A DNA stretch of 64,000 nucleotides from Diplonema japonicum (taxonomy: Eukaryota; Euglenozoa; Diplonemea; Diplonemida; Diplonemidae): assembly GCA_964019335.1 (NCBI GenBank), contig OZ025682.1, positions 248,001 to 312,000 of the forward strand. Reading direction: 5' to 3'. Shown piece by piece: positions 1 to 10,395 of the stretch. The notes below the pieces were generated by a model. The model had not been told where the DNA came from. It saw nothing but the letters and a program-made list of their open reading frames with translations, and did not search any database. Position 1 is the stretch's first letter. Each line of letters starts with the position of its first letter. The translations under genes were made by a program, and so were the position numbers.

Positions 1-1
1 A

Positions 2-649
2 CAGCAGCAGCAGCAGCAGCAGTCTAGAGACGAAAGCTGTCCTCGCTGTGTGTGCTTGCTTCAGTTGTTGGATGAGCGTGCTGAGCAGCTGGAAGAATTG
101 AAGTCGAGAGTAACTCAAAGACCTCCGTCGCCCACACCGCTGGACCTCAGCGCTGGAATATCTGAGCAACAAGAACCTCCCCGTCAGCAACAGCAACGGT
201 CACAACATCAACAGGACCTTTATTCCAGTCAGCAGCAACAACAACAACAACAGCTACAACAACAACCCCCAGTACCGCACTGGATGGAATGGGCAAATAA
301 GCAAACTAGCCATTCAGCTGCATACCAACGGGAGAAACAGTTAACAGGGTTTTCAGGGTCTTTCTCCGGGTCATGCCACTCATCTGCTCACACTCAGGAG
401 GGAGGTGCTGTCCCTTACCAGAATATCAATACCAGTGGGGATGGCGATCTTCAACAGACACAACACCAGAACCAGAACCAGAACCAGCACTGTATGCAGC
501 ACCCTGACAGGGTAACATATCGCACCCAGTTAACACGGTCGCAGGACCAGCTCTCTCAAAAACCCATTCCACTCCAGCAACAGACCAGCAACGGTTTGCA
601 TAGAAAGCGTTCAAACCACACCCAGCACAAATACGTTTACGTGAGTTAA
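2..649 (+). CDS. Gln-rich protein, C-terminal part (5' end outside window)
   Basis: The frame is open from base 2, beginning with a run of CAG codons, to a TAA at 647-649, so this is the last 215 codons of a longer protein. The sequence is low complexity: Q-runs near both ends, Asn/Gln-alternating stretches, Pro and Ser, and one short charged helix near codons 15-35 (LDERAEQLEELKSRV). No enzyme domain is visible and I do not recognise a family. Such Q-rich tails are common in euglenozoan RNA-binding and cytoskeletal proteins, but that is only context. The stop is followed by a T-rich intergenic stretch leading to the next gene in the same direction. Coding status is supported by a long clean frame with non-repetitive segments between the Q-runs. 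Confidence 0.6.
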   Translation, partial: QQQQQQQSRDESCPRCVCLLQLLDERAEQLEELKSRVTQRPPSPTPLDLSAGISEQQEPPRQQQQRSQHQQDLYSSQQQQQQQQLQQQPPVPHWMEWANKQTSHSAAYQREKQLTGFSGSFSGSCHSSAHTQEGGAVPYQNINTSGDGDLQQTQHQNQNQNQHCMQHPDRVTYRTQLTRSQDQLSQKPIPLQQQTSNGLHRKRSNHTQHKYVYVS

Positions 650-824
650 AGATTTTTTTTAATAGAGTTCAATTGCCTCGCTTCTTCTTTTTTTTTTTTT
701 GTAGATTCCCGTCCTCTTAGATTTCTAGAAATAACCCCCTCCTGCATTAGGCATTTTTATATTGTTTTGCTGTTTCCCCGGGTGCGTTTTTGTACACTTA
801 CCAGAGAAAAAAAAATAGGTTACT

Positions 825-861
<37 letters not shown>

Positions 862-864
<3 letters not shown>

Positions 865-3774
865 CTTCCTTTACTTGTGCAGACGCTTGTGGGGGCTGCG
901 ATACCAACGCTGTTGGGGTACAGCAACGGCACACAAAACCTTGCAGATGTTGTTGTGGTGGACGGCCTTGCGTACGCAGTGGGGAACGTAGGGTTGATAA
1001 TATACGACACCAAGAGTCTCGGAGAAAATGTGGTGGGGGTGCATGGCGCATCTGGGGCAGCCACGGGTGTCGCCCTGTCCCAGGACATCGCGTACGTCGT
1101 TGGCGGGAGGACGCTCACAATGCTGAACGTTTCTTCCCCAGGAAAGATGTCTGTTCTTGGTAGACACACGACGACCAACGCAATGCTGCACAAGGTGGCG
1201 GTGTCAGGGGATGTTGCCTACATCGCCACCGACCGTGGCGCTTTGATGATGAATGTCAGCAACCCGGAAGAGCCCTCCAGGATTGGGTGGGCAACCGCAA
1301 CCGGTCCTGTCCACGACGTGGTTGTGAAGACTGACTCCAACACACGGCACCTCTTCCTTGCAATGGGTGCCTCCGGGTTTGCTGTTGTCGACGTCACAGA
1401 CGAGAACAAGCCCGTCAACGTGCGTGTGGTCAACTCGACACCTGGACCTGCTGTGGGTATCGCTATAGCCAAACGACCCATCTCCGGTCAGACTCTGGTG
1501 TTCATTGCTTGTGGAACAGGCGGCCTTGCCGTGTACATTGATTCCAACCTCAACGGTGCGACCATGTATGCCGATGCCAATGTTACCAGTGTTGCGGTGT
1601 CTGTAGATGGGAAGGCAGCCTTCGTTGCCGACAGCAGGCACGGTGTTCTTGTGATCGACACCGATCCCATCCCCCTCACCAGCACCAGGAGTCTGCAGGT
1701 TGCGGGAAGAAAAGAGGCGGCAGGCACCGTGCCCCAAGGGTTGGACTTCGTCGAGGAGACCAACAATTTGATGGTTGCATATGATTCAGGGTCGCTTCAT
1801 AATATGAGTATCACGTCCACGACCCGTCCGTCACGTCTGGTGTCGAACAAGCAAGAAGGCCATGTTGAGGCCATTCACGGTTCAGGGTCGACACTCTTCG
1901 TCGGCAACAACGGGGAGCTGCAAATTTGGGAGCTGCAACGCAAAAATCTTCAATTGCTAGGGTCTGTCAGGGGCCCTAAGAGTTTCAGCGGTTCCATCCA
2001 GGTCTACAACAACCAGTTCGTCTTTGCTAGTTACAACTCTTACCTCGACATGGAGGGACACGGGCTGATGGTGTTCGATGTGAGCATGCCATCGCAACCC
2101 CGCTTCGTGTCTGAGATTCCCGGTGTGTGCCGTGATGGGAAACTGGTTCTCCGCGAGAGCGTCCTGTACTGCACGTCGTTCCCCGCCTCGTTGCTGTACA
2201 TCATCGATGTGGGGACCGGAAGCCCGAACGTGACAGCGACTGCGTACGTGGGCAAGGTGTCCGACTTCGACGTTTCCGCCAACAGCAGCGTGTATCTATT
2301 CCAAGAGTCCTCGGAGGACGGGTCCTTTGTGCTGGACGTGCTGGATGTGTCCGACTCCACCGACCCTGTCAACGTGACCAGCCTCGTCATCGAAGGTTCC
2401 GCACGCAGCATCGCCGTCTCGGGCAGCACAGTATTCATCACCAACTGGGAACACGTTCGCGGGATGCTGGCAGTCGACGTGAGCAACCCCTCGAACCCTG
2501 TCGTGCTCGGGAACTACACAGGCAACAACAGGGATCTGACTTTCTATTTCGAAGATGCGGTTGCCTGCGGGGACAACACGCTGTGCGTGACCCTTCTGAA
2601 CGGTGTGGGGGTCTTCGACGTGAGCAAGCCTCTGGAGCCGCGTCTCGTGTTGCAGCTGTACAGGGACTACGAGTCCAACACGCAGGGAACCATCACACAC
2701 TACAGCGTGTCGCAGAACATCATGTACGCAGCAGACTCCCTCCACAACATCCTCGCGTACAACATGGAAGAACAGGACCCGGCCGTTGTCCTCATTCGGT
2801 TGAATATCAACCGTGACGCGAGGGACGTGACCGCTGTGGGCGACGCGGTGTACGTGGCGGACAGGAATGCGGGGCTGTTAATCTACAATGCGGCGGACGA
2901 CGACCTGCCCTTGACAAGACAGTACCAGATGCCCGAGGGAGCACACGGTGTGGCTGTGTCTGGAACGACCGCCTACGTGGTTTCCACAAACGGAGGATTG
3001 TCCACACTGGACCTGAGAAGCACACCTCCCCGTCTTATGGGGAACTTCAGGGGGGCAAACAAGGCTGTCGCTGTTGCTGTGGAAGGGACTGTGGCCTACG
3101 TGGCGGACGGGGACGGGGTGGTCCTTGTAAACGTGCAGTTCCCCTCCAACCCCACACAGCTTGGACGCTTCAACACAAACGGAATGGCAGTGGACGTGCA
3201 TGTCTCAGGGACGACCGTGTATGTGGCGGACAGTGCAGGTGGCTTGAGGGTACTGGATGCGTCGACACCGTCTGCTGTGAGGGAGGTGGGAGCGTACCAG
3301 GACATCAACGCGCAAGCCGTGACCCTCGTGGGGAACGAGGTCTTCTTGGTGGGGGATGTTGGCCTTGTTGTCTTGAATGCTGCGAACCTTTCTTCTCTGA
3401 CAGTGTCTAAGGTTCTGCAGATAGACGGCCCTACAGATGTTTCTGTGGAGGGGGACCTCGTTTACGTCGGTATGGCTGACGGTGTCACGGTGGTGAACGT
3501 GAGCTCGCAGATTCCTGTTGTTGAGGGCGTGCTTCAAACACCAGGTTCCCCTGCTGCGGTGCACGCCGCTGCCGGAAACCGTGTTTTGGTGGCGGATATT
3601 GGTTTGTGGATGTTTGGGTTTCCCGCCACCCGCATGGAGCCTTCTGCTGACGACGATTCAAGTGTTGCTGTCGGTGTGTACATTGCAGTGGGCGTGGTGG
3701 GGGGCGTTGCCTTAATTGCACTCCTTGGTGCTGCCTGGTTCTTCTGTACTAAAAAAGAGGTGGTACCTTATTAG
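862..3774 (+). CDS. LVIVD-repeat beta-propeller cell-surface protein, type I membrane
   Basis: Encodes 970 aa. A hydrophobic start (about residues 1-20) looks like a signal peptide. It is followed by many roughly 40-residue blade repeats containing DVSNP-type motifs, G-x-A-Y-V-A-D strands and 'LxVxDVS' turns, typical of the LVIVD repeat family (bacterial and protist surface beta-propellers). A single transmembrane helix lies at about residues 935-962, followed by a short Lys/Glu cytoplasmic tail. The ATG at 862 follows an A-run of about 37 nt; the frame is open further upstream, but only through poly-Lys, so this start is preferred. Likely role (inference): extracellular adhesion or ligand binding. 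Codon use is GC3-rich, like the other long genes here. The family call is fairly sure; the ligand is unknown. Confidence 0.8.
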
Positions 3775-4093
3775 TTTCACCCTTCCCCCCTTTCGTTCGT
3801 TTCTATTTTTTTTTTTTTTTTGTTCAATTTTTTTTTAAATCCTTCACCCATTAACGTCAATCTTTTTACAACTGAAGAAAGAGGCTTTGCTGAATTTACT
3901 CGTTGTAAAAAAAAAAAAAAGAAAAAAAAAGAGGGGGGAGGGGAATTTTTTTCCCCCCCCCGTTGTTTTTATTTTTATTTGTTGTTTAACAATATTATTG
4001 TCACGACTAAAAACTAGTTAACTAGTTTTCATGGCGATAATGAGCTGTTTTTATTACGCACAAACAAATGTAGTAGTAATTTCTTCTTTGTTA

Positions 4094-4166
4094 AGCACCA
4101 GCAGGCCAGGTTAGTACTGCGGTGAATGATCACGTGGGAAGCCCTGGTGCTGTATCCTCCAAACTT
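4094..4166 (+). pseudogene. 5S rRNA-like 3' segment (truncated 5S or 5S-derived element)
   Basis: The stretch from GTTAAGCACC to GGTGCTGTATCC matches the universal 3' part of 5S rRNA in order: GTTAAGCACC, GGTTAGTACT, the GGTGAATGATCACGTGGGAA arm, then CTGGTGCTGTA. The first ~45 nt of a normal 5S are not recognisable upstream. It is followed by ~40 nt and a T-run of about 20 at 4208-4226, as expected of a Pol III terminator. It could be a truncated pseudogene, the head of a 5S-derived SINE, or a divergent real gene. Confidence 0.55.
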
Positions 4167-4274
4167 TCAGGCGTCCTGCCACATGCCGCAGGTACCCTTA
4201 AATGTCTCTTTTTTTTTTTTTTTTTTCTCTCTTCTTTTTTCTCCCATTATTGCCTCCTTTTATTTCTTTTCTTA

Positions 4275-4530
4275 AAGTCACATCGACAACCATTGCATGT
4301 TGCCGACGAACATCTTGAGGTACAGGTTGGTTTTACCCTACTGATGGAGAGAGAGCCCATCGGGCCAGCGTATCTCAACAGCAATATGGGGTAGTACGAG
4401 AGGAACTCCCATTTCTAGTCCCTGGTATCTACGGTTGTCCGATCGGACAACTTTCTCAAGATATAATCGTCTTGACATGACGTGGAGAAAACAACCCCAG
4501 AAGGAGAGGAGGGGGTTACGTTTCCTATTA
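4275..4530 (+). rRNA. LSU (28S-type) rRNA 3'-domain fragment with sarcin-ricin loop
   Basis: Two highly conserved landmarks occur in correct order and spacing: CAGGTTGGTTTTACCCTACT (the late domain V/VI block) and GTAGTACGAGAGGAAC (sarcin-ricin loop). Then comes a GGTTGTCCGATCGGACAAC hairpin that fits the helix after the loop. Only this part of LSU is present. Euglenozoan cytosolic LSU rRNA is naturally fragmented (established), so this may be a discrete fragment gene or a dispersed partial copy. The boundaries are approximate. Confidence 0.6.
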
Positions 4531-5126
4531 TGTGAATTAATTTTTTTAAATTATTTTTTTTTGAACAGGGACACTCTGCACAACTGGAAAAAATCCGTCC
4601 TGTGTCCCGTTTCTCTCAAAGCGAAGCTTTATTTTATCACCACTTTTTTTCGGTGGTGGGGATAACATGGAAATATAAGAAGTACATCAGATGTGTTGTT
4701 CGCTGTTGACCTCCTCGTCGGTCATCACCGGTAGCGCCCGAGTGGAAGAACGTAACGCAGATGCTCAGGGTGACGAACAGGCAGCAAACTGCACGAGCGC
4801 AGAATCTTGGTTACCCGGGACGCCCCGGCTAGGGTTGAGCACACCGCATGCATTAAGGACACGACGGAACGCAGAAGAAGCTACTGCTCGGCCGTGGAGC
4901 GCCCCCTGTAATCAAGTAGGTGTTTCGTGCTTCGTTGCACGCTTAACGCCACCTAGTGTTGCAATCAAAGCCCCATTTTTTTTTTACCTTTCTACTTTGT
5001 GAGGCTTCGAGTGGCCCGCTGTGCCACATACTGTATCTTCCTTTTCTTCTCTTCTTTTACTGAGCTCTCCCCTTTTTTTTTACTCCCCCCAAAAAAAAAT
5101 ACAACTGTCAATTATAACACCAAAGC

Positions 5127-5137
5127 AACACTTTTAG
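5127..5137 (+). promoter_or_regulatory. Candidate trans-splice acceptor (CTTTTAG)
   Basis: A short pyrimidine run ends in AG at 5136-5137, 26 nt before the ATG of the CCCH gene, with a longer C/T-rich region at 5040-5085. The leader that follows is almost pure A/G. The assignment rests on position and on the euglenozoan context. Confidence 0.4.
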
Positions 5138-5163
5138 AAAGAAAAAAAAAAAGAAAAAAAACA

Positions 5164-6188
5164 ATGACTCACACCGAGTGCGCGTACATCCAGGTAATCG
5201 ACCCGGCTAACAGGACTGGAAAGGTTCAGATTCCGTTTGACGTGACATGTGACACGGTAGGGAGGGCGGAGTGGCTCAATGGGGAAGGTGAAACGAAAAA
5301 GGACGTCAGCCTGTGCATGCTGTACCAACAGAGGAGATGCAACGCGGGTCATAAGTGCAACCAGATCCACGCCGAAAAAGCGTTCATCGCAAAGCTGCGC
5401 CAAGAGGCAGACCTGCAAAACACAAGATGCTGCCCGTACCATGACGGGAAGGAAGGACTTTCCACCACAAAGGTCATCAAGCTCCAGACGCAGAACGGTG
5501 CCGTGCATGAAGTGCATCAGAACCTGCTCAGCAGGACCACGACGCTGGACATGCTTCTCGCAAAGAAGGACTCGGTTGTCGTGATCTCCACAACAAGGAT
5601 CTGCAGGCTGCAGCAAAGGAATTGTTGCAAATACGGTAAAGATTGCAAGAACGTCCACCTCTGCAGAGAGGCAGGGAGGCAACTGTCTCAAAACCAGCGT
5701 CCTACAGTTATCCCTCGTCCTTTGACCGTTGTGCCTACACTTCCGTTAGCGAAGCAGGTTCATCAGGTCCCTGCTCAGCAGACCCCTTCCATCCCCAAGA
5801 GGAACGGGAAGAGGAGGATGTCGAAGGACACACAGAACCCCACCACCCCTCCCAACGAGAGGTTGGACGAATTCGCTGGGATGCCTATTCCTGCTTCGGA
5901 CTTTTCCTTGAAGAACTTCCAAGCCGCGTTCAGCAACAAGGCGGGGATGGAGGACATGCCCGTGAACCTTGTTAACAACAAACCTGTTTGGACTGGGCAA
6001 TCCACGAGATCTCGCAACGCCAAAAAGGGTAAAAGGGAGGCATTTGTGGCAGAAAACAGCATCAAGCTCAGCTCCAGTTGTGGTTCTGACATGGTATGTG
6101 GAAAAAAAAAAAAAAAAAAAAAAAAAAACAGTTTGGGGACTCCTTTGCTAAGATCTGCCTCCCTCGTGACCTCTTGTCGCCCATTTAA
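5164..6188 (+). CDS. CCCH zinc-finger RNA-binding protein (2 exons)
   Basis: Exons 5164-6093 and 6132-6188 give a 328-aa protein. Two fingers of the form C-x7-C-x5-C-x3-H are visible: C51/C59/C65/H69 and C147/C155/C161/H165. This spacing is common in kinetoplastid ZC3H proteins that bind mRNA and control stability or translation, which dominates regulation where transcription is polycistronic (established for the group; the function here is inferred). The C-terminal half is basic and Pro-rich. The last intron (6094-6131, 38 nt, GTATG...CAG) is mostly A. Splicing replaces a poly-Lys readthrough with a compact tail ending in RDLLSPI and TAA. The ATG at 5164 is the first one after the purine-rich leader. 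Confidence 0.75.
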
Positions 6189-7827
6189 AAAGGGGGAGTG
6201 AATAAAAGGGATGTAAGAAAAGGGAAAAAAAAAATTTTTTTTTTTGTTTGATCACTCCCCACACACACCCCTTTTTTTTGTTCATTTTCCCGGACACCTT
6301 TTTTTTTTTTGTTTTGTTTTTATTTCTTGTTTTTGAATATCGTCCAGAAAATAATAGACATTAGGAATTACCCCCCCGGCAACACAAAAAAAAAAAAAAA
6401 AAAAAAAAAGGGGAATGGAAAAAGGAGGAAGGAAAAACGATTTTTTTTTCTTTGCATCATTTTTCAATTTATTATTATTATTATTTTTTTTTTCTTCTTG
6501 TTTGAAGGATGCAATTTATTTTGTCTTTTCAGAAAAGGAAGAGAGTAGAAGAAGAAGAAGAAGAAAAAAAAAATATATATATATATATATATAAATTGAA
6601 AAATGAAAATACTGTGAAACGAAAAAAATTTCGTGATAAAAATACTCATTATTGACGTTGTCAGGAACTGACCAAGGCAGGGTGTCAAGTAGAAATCTGG
6701 AGAAGTTTATAACCTTAACACGCTGGCCAAACGTTCACTTTTGTTTACGACAAGGTCAGCAGAGGAGAGAAGCTGGCCGCTTGTGTACCGGAAGACTGCA
6801 ATTTCCCCCCCCCCCCCGTTTTTTTTTTAGACGATTTTTTTCTTTCGTTTTACAGTAGCAAAAAAAAATAAATAAATAAATACAAACTCCCTTCCTGTAT
6901 TCTCTCCGATTCCCCCTCCAAAAAAAAGAAATATCACCGAAGAAAAAGGTGTGTGCACCGGAGCGAGAAAAAAAAAAGAAAAAGAAAAAAAAAAAACATC
7001 CAAAGACAAAAAGATTCTTCATATTAACCCACCCCCCTCCCCCGCCCCAAGGTGTCAAAAGACCAGAGGGGTGGGGGTTAAACAAAAAAAAATTTTGTTT
7101 TCATTTTTTAAAATCTTAGAAAGTGACCAGTATTTTTTTTTTTTTTTTTTTTTTTTTCCATTTTTTTTAAAAATCTATAGAATTTAAATGATGTTGGATT
7201 TAGAAAGAAGGGGAGGGGAAGAGAAAAAAAAAAAAAAAAAAACAAGGAAAGGATGGAGAAAAGAAAAAAAAATAGTATTTGCACGAAGCGCTTTGACTCC
7301 TTCCTTCCCCCCCCTCTTTCGAGCCCCCTCCTGTCCCTCTTTTCACCCTCTTTTTTTTTTATTCACTCCCTAGTAGTATCGGGTTAAGCTTTCTATTTTT
7401 TTATTCTTTTTTTTTTAGTTTGTAAAAAGGAGAGATGATAATAAATTTGAAAAAAAAAAGGGCTTTTTTTTTTATTCTTTCCTTATTTCCCCTTCCCCCC
7501 CCCCCCCCCCCCAACGGGCATTAGCTCTTCCCTAATTTTTTTATGGGAGACTAATGGAACGAGGGGGGGTTAGCTTTTATTTTTATTTGATTTTTTTTTT
7601 TTTCCCTCTTTCCCTTATTTTTCTCTTCTTTCTTCTTCTTCCTTTTTACATCTCCGCGAAACGTTCTCTTCTTTTTTTTTTTTTTTTTTTATTTTGTTCT
7701 CCACTCGATTTTTTTTTTTTGAAACTGGCACATGGACACACAAAAATCGCTTTTTCGAAAAAAAAAAGGAATTCTTTTATTTTTCTTCATCTCCCTTGCC
7801 TTTCCTCCTTCTTTGAAGGTGATAAGC

Positions 7828-7868
<41 letters not shown>

Positions 7869-7881
7869 CCAAGTAAAATAA

Positions 7882-7883
<2 letters not shown>

Positions 7884-7913
<30 letters not shown>

Positions 7914-7920
7914 CAAAAAA
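7884..7920 (+). repeat. (AAAAC)n microsatellite
   Basis: Consecutive AAAAC pentamers follow a long A-run. Simple sequence, no further role visible. Confidence 0.85.
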
Positions 7921-9336
7921 AAAAAGCAACTGCGCTGAAAGGGGGAAAAAAAAGGGAAAAGGTGATGGGGGGGAAAAGAAACCCTCCCCCCCATCTAGTT
8001 TTCTTGTTTCTTTCTTTCGGTTCCACAAAACTTTTTTTTTTTCCCTTCCCTCCTAGTGGAGAAAGGAAGGGGATGAGGAGCGGCGTCCTGTGTCTTTTTC
8101 CTTTTTTTTTTCTTCATTGATATTTTTTCAAAATGTTCCCTCTTCCCCCTCCCCCCTTTTTTTTTGGCAATGTGAACTTCATGGTTCAAGCCAATTTCAA
8201 AAAAAAAAAATCACAACACCGCCACCAAGAATCGGTGACTGGAGAGTAAATTTAATTTAATTTTTTTCAAAAAACAAAACATGCCTCTTCTTTTGCTTCC
8301 TCCCCCCCTCCCGAGGGCTTGATGGCTGTAACTTCTTTTTTTTTTCCATCTTATTCCTTCTGATGTTTAAGAAAAAAGCTGTTGCATGCACGACTGTTCT
8401 GGCCCAATTCTCACCGCACTCTATTGATCCCCCCCCCCCCCTGCCCTTGCCCCCTATTTTTTCTCCCTCCCTGAGCCTTCTTCGTGCAAAAACATGATGA
8501 AAATTACAAGGGAAAAAAAAGGAAGGAAAAAGAAAAGGAGAGCGAAAAAAAAAAAAAAAAAAAAGGGAAGAAAAAATGGACACAGGGAGGGGGAGTCCCA
8601 CCTTGGTTGGTTTGGTGTATTAAGAAAAATAAACACTCTTAAAGCGAAAGCAAACAAACAAAAAATTTTAAATGACCTTTCAGAAAAGGTTTACCCCACC
8701 TCTTCTTCTTTTTTTTTTTTTTCCCCATTTCTTCCCTCCAGGTATTAACCCCCCCCCCCCCCCCCCCTTCCCATGTACCTTCTCTCCTTTTTTTTTGTCT
8801 TTGATGGGGGGTTGCAAGCACTTTCCATCATAGCACACCTTTTTTTTTTAACCCGATATTCTTGAGGTGTAGGCCCCCATCTTGTCTTGACACCCACCTA
8901 TTATTTTTGCTTCCTGACCCCCTCCCCCTCCCTACAGTTAGTTGGAAAGCTGCTAGGAAAAGGCTGTCTCCTGCAAAAAATAAAAGAAAATAAAAAAATG
9001 GAGGTATATCGGAAAAAGAAAAAGTTTTTTTTATTGCAAAACTGGATGGACACCAGAGCCTTTCATATCATTTCCACTGTACCAAGGGGAATAATGGAGG
9101 AAGACAGAACTGGGAAGGGGGTGTTGGGGGGAGGGAGAGAGAGAGAGAGGATGCAGTGCTTTTCCTTCTTTACATCTAATTCCAAAAAAAAAAAAAAAAA
9201 AGAAAGAAAAAAACCCCTTTATTAACACAAGAAAATAGAAGGTTATTCTAACATAACACCCTTCTTCCCACGACCCCCCCTTTTTTGGATCGAAAAGGAT
9301 GAATTAAAAGAAAAGGAAGAAGAAAAAAAAAAACAT

Positions 9337-9710
9337 TTGTTTTCATACCCCTCTTTTCTTTTCTTCCTTCTCGTGCAGCGTGAAGGAAGAAGGAAGAGGA
9401 GGGTCAGTACCCTTTTTCCATCCATTCATCCCCCCCCCCCCAATTTCTTTCTTTTTGTAGCGGCACAAGAAAAAAAAAAGAAAACTATTCGCTGCAGTGC
9501 GGTTAAGAACAAGCACCAGAAGATGAAATGGTTTTATTTCTTATATTTATTTTTTATCCCCCTCCTTTTTTTTCTTCTCTTGTAGGAAGAAGGAAAAGAA
9601 ATATTTTTCTCTCCCCCACCCCCAACCATTCTTTTTGTGATAACAATTTTTTGTCAGTGCTGGAGGAAACTATTTGACAGGTGCAGTTAAAAACAAGCAT
9701 CAAAATATGT
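9337..9710 (+). repeat. Degenerate tandem duplication (~185 bp unit)
   Basis: Two consecutive blocks share, in the same order, a CTTCT...GTAG/GCAG pyrimidine tract, GGAAGAAGGAA, a C-run, a TTCTTTTTGT motif, AAACTATT and then GGTTAAGAACAAGCA versus AGTTAAAAACAAGCA. The first copy runs about 9340-9530 and the second about 9560-9710. It is diverged and non-coding. Confidence 0.5.
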
Positions 9711-10030
9711 ACGAATAGCCTTTCTTTTTTTTTTTCTTCTTCTTCTTTTTCTTTTTCTTTTTCTCTCTCTCTCTTCTTTCTCTCTTTTTCTTCTTTTCTT
9801 AGAGGAATTGGATCCTGACTTCTGGCAACGGAAAAGCCGTTTGCGTGTTTCATTTAGCTTTTGGTTACTAGTTTTTTTCGAAAAATTCGTTAGCAAAAGA
9901 AAAAAAAATGCACGCATACAGGCACTCCCTTCCTTTTTTTCTTTCCCTTGTCGCTTAAAAGAAAAGAAGAGGGGGAAATAATTAAAAAAAAAAAAAAAAG
10001 GAGAAAGAGAGGGTAAAAAAAATAATAATG

Positions 10031-10068
<38 letters not shown>

Positions 10069-10271
10069 ATATAAAGCACAATGGTCCATTCGGGATCCGC
10101 TTTTTTTGCCCATCGAAAAAAGGAAAAAAAAAAAAAAAAAAAAAAAAAAAGCAAAAGAAAAAGGGGAAAAAAACCCCAATCTTTACCCCCTTTCCTTCCT
10201 TTTATCCCACATTTTTTTTTTTCTTACATTTTTTTTCCCCCCTTTTTTTTCCAACCCCAATCGTCGCTTCT

Positions 10272-10305
<34 letters not shown>

Positions 10306-10395
10306 CCATTACATTCCCCTCCCCTATAAACAATGGTATTAACACAACACAAAAAAAAAAACAGGGTTATCTTATCTCTTAAAAAAAAAGTCAAA

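Larger units (their letters stand above)
3775..5163. other. Gene-free stretch with rRNA-like fragments
   Basis: About 1.4 kb between two + strand genes. It contains A/T/C homopolymers, a 5S-rRNA-like segment (4094-4166), a 37-nt motif repeated near 39.9 kb, an LSU-rRNA-like segment (4275-4530), a short inverted repeat (GGGACAC...GTGTCCC) around 4567-4610, and a GC-richer complex patch at 4690-4975 that I could not match. No convincing protein gene is seen. Confidence 0.6.
6189..10395. other. 4.2 kb low-complexity intergenic region
   Basis: Dominated by A, T, C and G homopolymers, an (AT)n tract near 6571-6595, an (AAAAC)n microsatellite near 7884-7920 and a degenerate tandem duplication (9337-9710). 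One more complex stretch at 6655-6800 shows no open frame of note. I see no supportable gene on either strand; the frames found are poly-Lys or poly-Phe artefacts of the homopolymers. Confidence 0.6.

Noticed and set aside
790-861. Extension of the LVIVD protein upstream of ATG 862
   Set aside because: The added residues are a Lys run encoded by the A-tract and there is no upstream ATG; the signal peptide begins at 862.
6250-10350. Numerous frames rich in Lys, Phe, Pro or Gly on both strands
   Set aside because: They are translations of A, T, C and G runs, with no complexity, no consistent start context and no domain.
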